Part shown: positions 43,036-51,674 of the stretch, one piece after another
Layout of the letters: every line of letters begins with the position of its first letter
Numbering within the stretch: position 1 is the stretch's first letter
DNA from: JBBQFC01 sp038321615
Lineage (GTDB): Bacteria > Bacteroidota > Bacteroidia > Flavobacteriales_D > Cryomorphaceae
Direction of reading: 5' to 3'
Length of the DNA: 64,000 bases
NCBI GenBank assembly: GCA_038321615.1
Contig: JBBQFC010000008.1
Coordinates: 1-64,000 of the forward strand
Made by a program: the position numbers and the translations under genes
The notes under the pieces: model-generated
Seen by the model: only the letters and a program-made list of their open reading frames with translations
Told to the model about the DNA's origin: nothing
Databases searched by the model: none

Positions 43036-44759
43036 AAATAGCTCGTGAATCCAAAATGTACTTTTCCGTTGCGTATTTCAAAACCTTGGTTGAACCGATT
43101 TCCAAGGGCATAAGTAAGCGAAAATATTCCCGCGCCAGTTTCGAAATTGATACCCCCTCCAAAACTATTAGGAGCGTCGGATACATAAGAAAACGATGCA
43201 TTGTCTTCGTACCAGGCCTGGTCGTAAAAAAGAAATACGTTGGAGTTTTCTTCCAAGATGAAACGGTATTCGAATGAGAAGATCGCATAAGTTGATGCAA
43301 AGATGGATTGTTCGTCGAATCCGCGAAGTGTTTTTAACCCACCAATACGATACATTTCATTTCGAAATAGATTTTCGTTTACAATAGATGCCAATTGGGA
43401 GCGGATATGGAATGTGGATCGATTGCCCAAAGGGAGAAAAACCCCCAGATTCAATTTCCCTTTGTAAAGGTCTGTGTTTTTGACAAGGCTATTGAAAAGG
43501 GAGTCATCACTTGTTGGATCCTGTTCGATTTCTTTTTTACCAGCAGCTATATCCGATTGAAAGAAATACCCCTTCGTCGGATTTCGTCGGTAATCGAGGT
43601 CACTAAAATCTAAACCGATCCCAAAAAGGTTCGTTTTCGAATCGACAAAATCGAGTGCGGTGGCTTGCGGGCTTATCACATTGGCTTGAAGATTTTTGAA
43701 ATAAGCTAATACTCTATTACTTCCGCTGAGGCTGTACTGTGCTCCAATTTGCGCTTCTATTTGGCTAAATAGGGTGTCGCGTCGGTAAAGGTTGAAGGTA
43801 AAGTCAACGCCAACGGGGGTGTTAAGCAGGTAGGGATAGCTAAAGGCCAAGTCCAACTGTTGGGTTCGGGTTTGTAAGCGTTGCCATCGCATTTCAATGC
43901 GTTCCCCGCGTTTGAAGGAGTTTAAAAGATTTAATTTAATATCGCCCGTAATGATGGTTTTGGCCGTGGCTCTGTCCGGCTGGATGCCTATGATACCGTC
44001 GAAACTGCTTGCTTTTCGATCGGATAAATAAAGGTAGATGTCGGCTTTTCCCGGGCGCATTCCAATTTCATATGGCTTCAGCTGGCGCAGAAAAGGGAGT
44101 TCTCGCAGCCGCGTTGGTATGCGGTCGTACAGGCTTTGGTCGTAGGGAGTTCCTTTTTTCAACCCCAAATAGTTTTGGATAAATCGGGCATTTGTTTTCG
44201 AGTCTCCTTTAATGATAAGGCTGTCAAAACGGGTAAAATCATTTCGGGCCATGTTGAGCTGTGCACTTATGCCTGTTTTGTTTATTTCAATGCTGTCGAG
44301 CGAGATTTCGGCAAATGGAAAACCTTGGTTTTCGGCCTTTCGAAGTACACCTGCCATGAGCTCTTCAAGATCCGATTGCCGGAAAGCTCGTTTCCCGTTG
44401 CGCGTTATACTGTTTCGGGTTGCGTCGAAATATTCTTCTGGTACGTTTCCCCGCTCCAGCGACTCGAAGGTGAAGAGTTTGCCGCAGTTTGCAATCCCCA
44501 AAAGCGTATCGTTTTTCCAGCGCAAGGAATCTATACGGGCATCAATATATCCAGCCGCCAACAGATCATTGCGCCAAGTAACCAAGGCTTGCATTGCCGA
44601 GAGGCTATCGCGAAAACTTACCCCGGTCTTGGATGGTGAGATCGGGCAACCCCCATCGGGATTTTCTATGCGCACGTTTATAGCTTGACTATGGCCCGGT
44701 GTTGCGACCAAGATGCCAGCTAAGGCCAAAAGTATCCGAATATAATGGCTGAAATTCAA
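43032..44759 (-). CDS. BamA/TamA-type outer-membrane protein with POTRA-like domains
   Basis: A 575-residue protein with signal peptide (GHSQ). The N-terminal 240 residues contain two or three POTRA-like modules (for example FDSLIIKGDSKTNARFIQNYL). The C-terminal barrel has the Omp85 motif GGLKTLRGFDEQSIF and ends GFTSYF, with a terminal aromatic residue. Compared with BamA (five POTRAs, about 800 residues) it is shorter and resembles TamA-like Omp85 proteins. First gene of the 44759-39048 operon. Confidence 0.85.
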   Translation of the reverse strand: MNFSHYIRILLALAGILVATPGHSQAINVRIENPDGGCPISPSKTGVSFRDSLSAMQALVTWRNDLLAAGYIDARIDSLRWKNDTLLGIANCGKLFTFESLERGNVPEEYFDATRNSITRNGKRAFRQSDLEELMAGVLRKAENQGFPFAEISLDSIEINKTGISAQLNMARNDFTRFDSLIIKGDSKTNARFIQNYLGLKKGTPYDQSLYDRIPTRLRELPFLRQLKPYEIGMRPGKADIYLYLSDRKASSFDGIIGIQPDRATAKTIITGDIKLNLLNSFKRGERIEMRWQRLQTRTQQLDLAFSYPYLLNTPVGVDFTFNLYRRDTLFSQIEAQIGAQYSLSGSNRVLAYFKNLQANVISPQATALDFVDSKTNLFGIGLDFSDLDYRRNPTKGYFFQSDIAAGKKEIEQDPTSDDSLFNSLVKNTDLYKGKLNLGVFLPLGNRSTFHIRSQLASIVNENLFRNEMYRIGGLKTLRGFDEQSIFASTYAIFSFEYRFILEENSNVFLFYDQAWYEDNASFSYVSDAPNSFGGGINFETGAGIFSLTYALGNRFNQGFEIRNGKVHFGFTSYF

Positions 44760-44844
44760 TACAGGATGTGATCGGTTTGTAGAAGCGTTGGCAAACTTTT
44801 TGTTTTGATGCGGCTAAATTTAACGTCAATTCTTACGTTTCATG

Positions 44845-44852
44845 TATATTTG
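44845..44852 (+). promoter_or_regulatory. -7 promoter element of the mini-lipoprotein/ytxJ operon
   Basis: TATATTTG matches TAnnTTTG exactly and lies 22 bases before the ATG at 44875. The -33 box is unclear (TTTA near 44819). Confidence 0.5.
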
Positions 44853-44874
44853 TTGGATATCTAAAAATAGTGAT

Positions 44875-45009
44875 ATGAAGAAAGTTGCATTGTGGATTTG
44901 TGTTTTGTTTGGCGGGGTTATTATACTTTCGTCCTGTCGTTCACAAAAGCAAGCCTGCGCAGCCTACAGCAAAGTAGAGCAAGCTCCGTCCGCCAAATTG
45001 CCCAGTTAA
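44875..45009 (+). CDS. Mini-lipoprotein (44 residues)
   Basis: ATG 44875 to TAA 45007-45009. The protein begins MKKVALWICVLFGGVIILSS, with lipobox LSSC (Cys21), then RSQKQACAAYSKVE and a short Pro/Ser tail. The typical -7 box at 44845 lies just upstream. The stop overlaps the next start as TAATG, so it is coupled to the bacilliredoxin gene. Short lipoproteins with SCRS...CAAYS are, to my knowledge, common in Bacteroidota but without assigned function. Confidence 0.7.
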   Translation: MKKVALWICVLFGGVIILSSCRSQKQACAAYSKVEQAPSAKLPS

Positions 45010-45365
45010 TGGCCATGGAGTGGCTATCATTTGCGAACGAAGAAGCAGTGCAGGCTTTGTTCGGAGGTGCTGATTCGCCCAAAGAAAATCCCATCCTTAT
45101 ATTAAAACACAGTAATCGCTGCATGATCAGCTCTATGATCAAGAACAGGGTTGAGTCTCAACCCGACAGCAGGATCTCTTACTACCTTATCGAAGTTAAT
45201 TCCGAAAGACATCTTAGTAACTTCTTAGAGCTCATCACGCATGTGCAGCATGAATCGCCACAATCTTTCTTGTTGGTAGATGGAAAGTTGGCAGATTATC
45301 GATCGCATTCCGCCTTCAATAGCAGTGAAATAGGTCGGCTACTCGACAAAGAAGCTAAAACTTAA
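45009..45365 (+). CDS. ytxJ: Bacilliredoxin-like protein, YtxJ/BrxC family
   Basis: A 118-residue thioredoxin-fold protein. The monothiol site is in LILKHSNRCMISSMIKNRVE, with the single cysteine of the pattern SxxCxISS (family KHSTxCxIS), and the C-terminal conserved part is VQHESPQSFLLVDGKLADYRSH. In Bacillus, BrxC/YtxJ removes bacillithiol from proteins. Here the thiol partner is unknown. The start is ATG 45009, or 45015 (MEWLSF). The 3' end overlaps the convergent OsmC gene by 11 bases. Confidence 0.82.
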   Translation: MAMEWLSFANEEAVQALFGGADSPKENPILILKHSNRCMISSMIKNRVESQPDSRISYYLIEVNSERHLSNFLELITHVQHESPQSFLLVDGKLADYRSHSAFNSSEIGRLLDKEAKT

Positions 45366-45759
45366 AATTTACCTCCTGCTCCAGGTCTGGATGCAAACTC
45401 AAGCTTACCGGGCACGATAAAGCCGCCCTTTTTAGTATCTCCTGTTGTTTTTTGCTGTAGTTCCCTTCGGGAAAATAAAGATCAACTTGTACTTTTGATA
45501 CCTTGCGCGGATTAGGCGACATGGTCTTAACTACATCTGCGGTAACGCGTCGCAATTCAAACTGATGGCCTTCGGCGGCAATGGCCATTATAGATATCAT
45601 ACATGATGCTAAAGATGTGGCTAATAGATCAGTAGGCGAGAAGGCTTCGCCTCGGCCGTGATTGTCAACAGGCGCGTCGGTGATTAAAGTATTACCCGAT
45701 CGAATATGGGTAGCGGTTGTACGCAGTTGGCCGTTGTATTCAACTTGTGAAGTATGCAT
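45355..45759 (-). CDS. OsmC-family peroxiredoxin-like protein
   Basis: A 134-residue protein with the two catalytic cysteines of the OsmC/Ohr fold, in SLASCMISIMA and AALSCPVSLSLHP, and the loop RGEAFSPTDLLATSL. OsmC proteins reduce organic hydroperoxides. The subfamily cannot be fixed here. Convergent with ytxJ. Confidence 0.9.
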   Translation of the reverse strand: MHTSQVEYNGQLRTTATHIRSGNTLITDAPVDNHGRGEAFSPTDLLATSLASCMISIMAIAAEGHQFELRRVTADVVKTMSPNPRKVSKVQVDLYFPEGNYSKKQQEILKRAALSCPVSLSLHPDLEQEVNFKF

Positions 45760-45799
45760 GAACAGAAGTTATAAAAGTGTGTTAATTTAGCTGTTAGTT

Positions 45800-46570
45800 T
45801 TGAAAATCAACCATCTCATATTTATAAGCCTGCTCGGATGTGTACTTACCTTCTGGAGCGGTAGTGTTTTCGGGCAAACCAGTGAAGCGACCATTTTCGA
45901 TGAAGCTTCGGTCGTTTACAAAAAATCGGTGTACGGCGGCATAATCTTGCATACATCGGGCTGGGGAGGCAGCTTAACATTCGGAAAAGCCCAAACGGCA
46001 TTTAAGTCCCGAATCTTGCAATTCGATATCGTGAACATGAAGCATCCCAAAGAGGTGCGCACCTTCAATCAATATTATGATGATAGCAGGAGTTACATCT
46101 TTGGGAAGATAAACAGCTTTATAGTGGTTCGACCTACCATAGGTCAACGGGTTACCCTATTCGATAAAATCAGAAAGTCGGGCGTAGCTGTAGGTTACAG
46201 TTGGAGGGTGGGGCCTTCTTTAGGTTTTACCAAGCCCGTGTATTTAGAAATAGGCGTTCCAGCACAGCCTCCTTACGATGCCATAGTGGTGGAGCGCTAC
46301 GATCCGACAGAGCATACTGTTGATGAAATTTTTGGGCGTGCAGGATTTTTTAAGGGGTTTGATGAGATTACCATTAATCCCGGTATTCATGGCGGCTTTG
46401 GGTTCAACTTTGAGTTCGACCAAGAGCGAAGTGGATTAAAAGCCATTGAAGTGGGCGCCACCGCCGATTATTATCCGCTGGGCGAAGCAGAGATTATGGC
46501 CTTTGCACAGAACTACAATTTGCTGTTTAACTTCTATGCGAGTTTTCAGTTTGGTAAAAAATCAAATTAA
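45800..46570 (+). CDS. Hypothetical envelope protein with signal peptide
   Basis: A 256-residue protein starting at TTG 45800, because the first in-frame ATG is over 230 bases downstream and would remove the signal peptide (LIFISLLGCVLTFWSGSVFGQ). The mature part is rich in alternating beta strands with Gly/aromatic residues and ends in FNFYASFQFGKKSN, suggesting an outer-membrane barrel. I do not recognise a family. It is followed 3 bases later by lipA, so cotranscription is likely without an evident functional link. Confidence 0.65.
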   Translation: MKINHLIFISLLGCVLTFWSGSVFGQTSEATIFDEASVVYKKSVYGGIILHTSGWGGSLTFGKAQTAFKSRILQFDIVNMKHPKEVRTFNQYYDDSRSYIFGKINSFIVVRPTIGQRVTLFDKIRKSGVAVGYSWRVGPSLGFTKPVYLEIGVPAQPPYDAIVVERYDPTEHTVDEIFGRAGFFKGFDEITINPGIHGGFGFNFEFDQERSGLKAIEVGATADYYPLGEAEIMAFAQNYNLLFNFYASFQFGKKSN

Positions 46571-46573
46571 AAC

Positions 46574-47452
46574 ATGAGCGAATTATTGATAGAGATTCCA
46601 GAAAGGAAGGAACGCATCCCCAAGCCGAATTGGCTGCGAGTAAAGCTGCCCACGGGTGAAGCCTTTAAAAAGGTCAGGGGTATTGTGGATGAACATAAGC
46701 TACACACCATTTGTGAAAGCGGAAGTTGCCCCAATATGGGTGAGTGTTGGGGCGAAGGAACCGCTACCTTCATGATTTTGGGAAATACCTGCACACGCTC
46801 TTGTGGCTTCTGTGCTGTAAATACCGGACGCCCCGATGCGGTAGACGATTTTGAGCCCGGTAAAGTTGCCCGCTCTGTGAAGCTTATGGGAGTGAAGCAC
46901 TGCGTCATCACATCGGTCGATCGGGATGATCTACCCGATGGCGGAAGCATAATTTGGGAGCAGACGGTCAAAGCCATTCGCCATCAAAATCCTACCACTA
47001 CAATGGAGACTTTGATTCCTGATTTTGCTGGAAATTGGACAAATCTCCAGCGGATTATTGATGCAGCCCCAGAAATTGTTTCTCACAACTTAGAAACCGT
47101 GCGTCGGCTTACCAAGCAAGTACGGATTCAAGCAAAATACGACCGAAGCCTGGAAGTACTCCGACGATTAAAAAAAGGGGGGATGCGCACAAAGTCAGGC
47201 GTAATGTTGGGTTTGGGCGAATCGACCCAAGAGGTGATCGAGACCATGGAAGATCTGAGAGCTGTAGGCGTTGATGTCTTAACGTTAGGACAATACCTGC
47301 AACCCACCCGCAAACATCTTCCGGTACAAGAATTTATTCACCCTGAACAATTTGCCTATTACAAGGTTCTTGGTTTGGAAATGGGATATAGATATGTGGA
47401 GAGTGGCCCTTTGGTGAGATCGTCCTATCATGCTGAAAAGCACCTCTTCTGA
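46574..47452 (+). CDS. lipA: Lipoyl synthase
   Basis: A 292-residue radical SAM enzyme that inserts two sulfur atoms into octanoyl groups on lipoyl domains. The auxiliary cluster cysteines are in CESGSCPNMGECWG, the radical SAM cluster in CTRSCGFC, and the C-terminal RSSYHAEK is the conserved end motif. Normal length. Confidence 0.97.
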   Translation: MSELLIEIPERKERIPKPNWLRVKLPTGEAFKKVRGIVDEHKLHTICESGSCPNMGECWGEGTATFMILGNTCTRSCGFCAVNTGRPDAVDDFEPGKVARSVKLMGVKHCVITSVDRDDLPDGGSIIWEQTVKAIRHQNPTTTMETLIPDFAGNWTNLQRIIDAAPEIVSHNLETVRRLTKQVRIQAKYDRSLEVLRRLKKGGMRTKSGVMLGLGESTQEVIETMEDLRAVGVDVLTLGQYLQPTRKHLPVQEFIHPEQFAYYKVLGLEMGYRYVESGPLVRSSYHAEKHLF

Positions 47453-47567
47453 CCTGTTAAGAAATCCAATACCTTTCGAACTTTGTTTGAGTCGGAAGCA
47501 TTAAATTTTTTATTTTTAGCCGCTGAGCGCAAGCGGATTTGCGCAGTTGACAATTAAACCCCATAAT

Positions 47568-50500
47568 ATGAATCTGAAACTTTTACTTCCTTTCGCCACC
47601 GGAATTGTTGCTCTCGGAGCCCTTTCATTAGTCCAGCTTGATTGCCTCAACAGCACCGAAGCCCAATACACCCCAAGAAGCAAGTATAATGCTGTGCAGT
47701 ATGCCGAAGGTGCTTTCGAATATTATAAATCTATCCGGGCAAATGTGTTTACCGGAGAAATAGAAGCGGAAGATGTGCTCCAAATGCGGAATGCTGTGGA
47801 GCGTTTTTCTCGTCGCTCCGGAGCGAAAAATGCGGATGTAAATTGGTCGTCAATGGGTCCCGATAATGTAGGTGGCCGCACAAGAGCCATTTTACCATTT
47901 CCAGGAAATCCATCGACTTTGATAACTGGCGGTATGTCAGGGGGCCTCTTCAAAACTACAAATGCTGGTCAAAGCTGGGTGAGGCTTCCAAATTTTTCAG
48001 AAAATTTAGTGGTGTCCACTTTAGCAATGCTGGGTAACGGCGCTATTTATTGCGGTACCGGAAATAGCAGGGAAGGCACTCCTACCGGCGATGGTGGATC
48101 GCAGTTTCTGGGTGGCGGTCTTTTTGTTTCCACAGATCAAGGAGAAACTTGGAGCCTTGTAAGCAATTTTAAGCCAGCTCCTTTGGATAATAATTCCAAT
48201 TGGGCGTTTACCAATAAAATTAAGGCTGATCCATCCAATCCGGATAGACTTTGGATAGGTTCAAATTTTGGTCTGTATCCATACATTCATGGTACCGAAA
48301 CTTTGGGCGCACTGCCTCCGGGCCTTTTGAGCAATGCTGTTGGCGATCTCGAGGTCTCCGCCGATGGACAAAATCTTATAGTGACCATTGGCCCAAGGGT
48401 TTATGTCTCTACCAATTTTGGTCAAACTTTTGCCCAAGCCAACAGCGGTCCTTTCAGTGCTTCCTTGAATGGTGCCATGGACTTGGAAATTGCTCGGTAC
48501 AATAAGAATGAGATGTATGTATCCGTTCCTTCCACATCAGGCTTTTTGAAAAATATATTTTACAGCGGCGATGCCGGTACAACCTGGCGCGTCATAGCTC
48601 CGAGCAGTCAAGGTGGGACATCTCAATTTTCGCCTTTTTACAATGGCTTGACGGCTCAGGGAAATTATGACAACATGATTACTGTGGTGCCCCAAATTGT
48701 GAATGGTAACAGAGAAGTAATTATGGGCGGTATTCGTTTGTACAAATATGCAGTTCCCGAGAATTCCATCCCAGGCATAAGCCTTTGGGAAAATATTAAT
48801 GCAAATTTTGCAACTTCACCAGGTGGCCCGCCCAGCCCTTTTTATGTGCATTCAGATATTCACACGGCGGAGTGGGATGATCTTAATCGGCTTTGGATAG
48901 GAAGTGATGGTGGGATCTTTCGTTCGGATAACTTTGGGTTGACTTGGATTGATTTGAATAAAGATTACACTACTACCCAATACTACGCCATCGCATTTTC
49001 TCCAACAGGTCAAGTGCTCGGAGGTTTGCAAGATAATGGATCACTCTTCTTGGATTTAGAAGGTATTAGTCCGCGCCGCGCCCGTCTAGTCACTGGTGGC
49101 GATGGCTTCAGCTGTGAGTTGAGCCAAGAATTTCCCGACTTTATGTTTACCACCATTTATAATGGAGCTGTGTTTCGCTCGAGCGACAATGGAGCGAGTG
49201 CAGGCACTTTAGGCGACTTAAACGAAGTGTCGAGTGGTGGTGGTACTGACTTCTTCACGGATATCGCGCTTCACGAAAATCCAAATAATTCTTTTTCGGA
49301 GCAGTTTGTCCGTTTCATTCCGCTTCTCGACAATCCAAATATTCAATATATCCCGAATGATGGGTTTGAGGTCACCGCTGCTGGCGACACCATTATTGGC
49401 AAAATCCCGGCAAATACGCAGATCACGGTAGAAGCATCCGGGAGTGAATTTCTAATTTCCAAAGTGCTCACAGAAGATCTGAATATATACAGTTATTATC
49501 AGCGTGTGGTGGATAGCGTAACTACTTTGATACTAAATAACGTAACCGACACTACCTTCGTTCAAGAAACGCCCCAATTTATGTTAGCCGCAGCGCTCTC
49601 TAATGGGGTGTATCTTACTCGAAACCCGCTGAGCACAAATGCCCTCACAACGTGGTTTAAAATCGGAGTTGGCGAATCTACCCAGCCTTCGAGTCTCGAG
49701 TTTTCTCCAGACGGTGACCACCTCTACGTAGGCTACTCCAACGGACGGGTTATTCGATATTCCGGCTTAAACGGAGCTTGGATTGATGCGGAATTAACCG
49801 CCGGCAATGCTGCCTACGCATTGACCAAAACAACGATTCATACTGGTTCTGGGGCGCTAACAGATATTGAAGTAGATTATTCGCAAGGCCAAGGAACTGC
49901 TCCAGGTGCACAACCTGCTAGCCAACGTGTAGTAATCACACATGGCGGTTATGGCGGTAGCAATAAGGTGAGGCTTTCTAATTCAGCAGCGAGCGTATCA
50001 GGTTCGGGTAGCTTCGTAAATATTTGGACTTCTGAGCCTGGCATCCAAGGTATGCCGTGCTATTCTGTAGTAATGGATATTAATAATCCACAAGTATTTA
50101 TGGTAGGAACCGAATACGGTACGTGGTACTCGGGCAACGAAGGAGTCACTTGGACGGAAACGAACAACGGAGATATGAACCGGGTTCCTGTGTTTGACCT
50201 TCGTCAGCAGAAATACCCGGAATGGAAAGTTGGAAACAGTGGCGTGGTTTACGCCGGTTCGCACGGTCGTGGTATCTTCAAAACGGATTACCTCTTCAGC
50301 CAACCAACTTCTGTTACAGATAATGATGGTTATAAGGCCCATCTTGCCGGACTTAAAATTTTCCCCAACCCCTTGTCAGGAAATGAAGGAACAATTCAAT
50401 TTGATTTGGCCGATGCTTCACAATTGGATATTTACATTTATTCAATCGATGGACGCCTGGTTGATGCCGTCCAAAACCAACGATTGGAATCTGGACTGGC

Positions 50501-50606
50501 CAAGCAGATCCGCTTTGATGCCGGAAAGCTTTCGGCCGGAACGTATATCGTGCAGGTGCAGAGCGGTTCCCAAATGACTTCTGGAAAATTCATCAGAACT
50601 AAATAA
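47568..50606 (+). CDS. Secreted beta-propeller protein with T9SS type A sorting domain
   Basis: About 1012 residues. ATG 47568 is chosen because the signal peptide (KLLLPFATGIVALGALSL) follows it directly; a longer frame starts at TTG 47547. The bulk is sortilin/BNR-like propeller with repeated Asp-box-like stretches (FKTTNAGQSWVRL, STDQGETWSLV, FYSGDAGTTWRV, GNEGVTWTETN). The last 80 residues form a T9SS type A sorting domain (FPNPLSGNEGTIQFDL ... LSAGTYIVQVQSGSQ) that targets it for export across the outer membrane. Homologues bind or cleave glycans or proteins, but no active site is visible here. It ends at a strong terminator. Confidence 0.88.
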   Translation: MNLKLLLPFATGIVALGALSLVQLDCLNSTEAQYTPRSKYNAVQYAEGAFEYYKSIRANVFTGEIEAEDVLQMRNAVERFSRRSGAKNADVNWSSMGPDNVGGRTRAILPFPGNPSTLITGGMSGGLFKTTNAGQSWVRLPNFSENLVVSTLAMLGNGAIYCGTGNSREGTPTGDGGSQFLGGGLFVSTDQGETWSLVSNFKPAPLDNNSNWAFTNKIKADPSNPDRLWIGSNFGLYPYIHGTETLGALPPGLLSNAVGDLEVSADGQNLIVTIGPRVYVSTNFGQTFAQANSGPFSASLNGAMDLEIARYNKNEMYVSVPSTSGFLKNIFYSGDAGTTWRVIAPSSQGGTSQFSPFYNGLTAQGNYDNMITVVPQIVNGNREVIMGGIRLYKYAVPENSIPGISLWENINANFATSPGGPPSPFYVHSDIHTAEWDDLNRLWIGSDGGIFRSDNFGLTWIDLNKDYTTTQYYAIAFSPTGQVLGGLQDNGSLFLDLEGISPRRARLVTGGDGFSCELSQEFPDFMFTTIYNGAVFRSSDNGASAGTLGDLNEVSSGGGTDFFTDIALHENPNNSFSEQFVRFIPLLDNPNIQYIPNDGFEVTAAGDTIIGKIPANTQITVEASGSEFLISKVLTEDLNIYSYYQRVVDSVTTLILNNVTDTTFVQETPQFMLAAALSNGVYLTRNPLSTNALTTWFKIGVGESTQPSSLEFSPDGDHLYVGYSNGRVIRYSGLNGAWIDAELTAGNAAYALTKTTIHTGSGALTDIEVDYSQGQGTAPGAQPASQRVVITHGGYGGSNKVRLSNSAASVSGSGSFVNIWTSEPGIQGMPCYSVVMDINNPQVFMVGTEYGTWYSGNEGVTWTETNNGDMNRVPVFDLRQQKYPEWKVGNSGVVYAGSHGRGIFKTDYLFSQPTSVTDNDGYKAHLAGLKIFPNPLSGNEGTIQFDLADASQLDIYIYSIDGRLVDAVQNQRLESGLAKQIRFDAGKLSAGTYIVQVQSGSQMTSGKFIRTK

Positions 50607-50623
50607 ACTTTCTTAATTCACTG

Positions 50624-50656
50624 AAAAGAGCCTTCTTTGAAGGCTCTTTTTTTTTT
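50624..50656 (+). terminator. Intrinsic terminator between the propeller gene and gap
   Basis: A 12-bp perfect stem (AAAAGAGCCTTC / GAAGGCTCTTTT) with a TTT loop (50636-50638) and a run of T to 50656. The ATG of gap follows only 4 bases later. Confidence 0.92.
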
Positions 50657-50660
50657 AGCT

Positions 50661-51674
50661 ATGAATTCACCTTTGCGTATTGGCATAAACGGTTTCGGTC
50701 GAATAGGTCGAAATTTTACCCGCCTGATTATCAATAACCCGTCGAGCAATTTGATTATTGTTGCCATTAACGACCCGGGAGATCTGGAATCCCTCGCACA
50801 CTTGCTCGAATTCGATAGTATTCACGGGCGGCTTCATGGAGTGGATATTGCCGACGGGGGCATAAGGATAAACGGACATTTCATCCCGGTAAGTCACGAA
50901 CGATCGATTTCGGCGATAGACTGGAGAATACACCAAGTGGACTTAGTACTCGAGAGTTCGGGTAAGTTTAAGCGCATCGATGAGCTCAAAGCCCATTTGG
51001 AATCTGGCGCTCCGCGGGTTCTGCTAAGCGCTGTGGGTAGCGACGAAGCGATTAAAACAATCGTACTCGGTGCAAATGAAGATCTGATTATCGGCGATGA
51101 ATGGATACTATCCAATGCATCGTGCACTACAAATTGTGCGGCACCGCTCGTTGATGTAGTTGACAGGCACTTTAGCATCGAAAGCGGCTACATTACCACC
51201 GTCCATAGCTATACAAGCGATCAATCGCTGCACGACAGGCCCCACCGCGATTTGCGAAGGGCGCGGGCGGCGGCGGTGAGCATCATCCCCACCACAACAG
51301 GAGCGGCAAAGGCTATCACGAAGATTTACCCGAAACTCGATGGGTTTCTCGGCGGTGCAGGTATCCGAGTGCCCGTTCCGAATGGTTCGCTAACTGATGT
51401 GACCTACATCGTCGGAAAACAAACCACAGTCGAAGAAGTGAATCAGGCGTTTAAATCGGCTGCTGAAAATGAATGGAAACACCGACTTGAATACACCACG
51501 AAGCCCTTGGTAAGTATTGATATCGTCGGGAATACCCACTCCTGTATTTATGATTCTCAACTCACATCCGTAATCGGAAAAATGGTGAAAGTGGTGGGTT
51601 GGTATGATAATGAGATCGGATACGCTTCCCGGCTTATCGACCTTATTAACTATTGGAGTAAACGGTGGGCATAG
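50661..51674 (+). CDS. gap: Glyceraldehyde-3-phosphate dehydrogenase, type I
   Basis: A 337-residue NAD-binding enzyme of glycolysis/gluconeogenesis. It shows the dinucleotide-binding start RIGINGFGRIGRNF, the catalytic motif NASCTTNCAAPL with Cys and nearby His in TTVHSYTSDQ, the phosphate-binding RRARAAAVSIIPTTTGAA and the end motif WYDNEIGYASRLIDL. ATG 50661 gives the family start; an upstream TTG at 50637 lies inside the terminator stem. The 3' end overlaps the convergent lpxH-like gene by 29 bases. Confidence 0.96.
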   Translation: MNSPLRIGINGFGRIGRNFTRLIINNPSSNLIIVAINDPGDLESLAHLLEFDSIHGRLHGVDIADGGIRINGHFIPVSHERSISAIDWRIHQVDLVLESSGKFKRIDELKAHLESGAPRVLLSAVGSDEAIKTIVLGANEDLIIGDEWILSNASCTTNCAAPLVDVVDRHFSIESGYITTVHSYTSDQSLHDRPHRDLRRARAAAVSIIPTTTGAAKAITKIYPKLDGFLGGAGIRVPVPNGSLTDVTYIVGKQTTVEEVNQAFKSAAENEWKHRLEYTTKPLVSIDIVGNTHSCIYDSQLTSVIGKMVKVVGWYDNEIGYASRLIDLINYWSKRWA

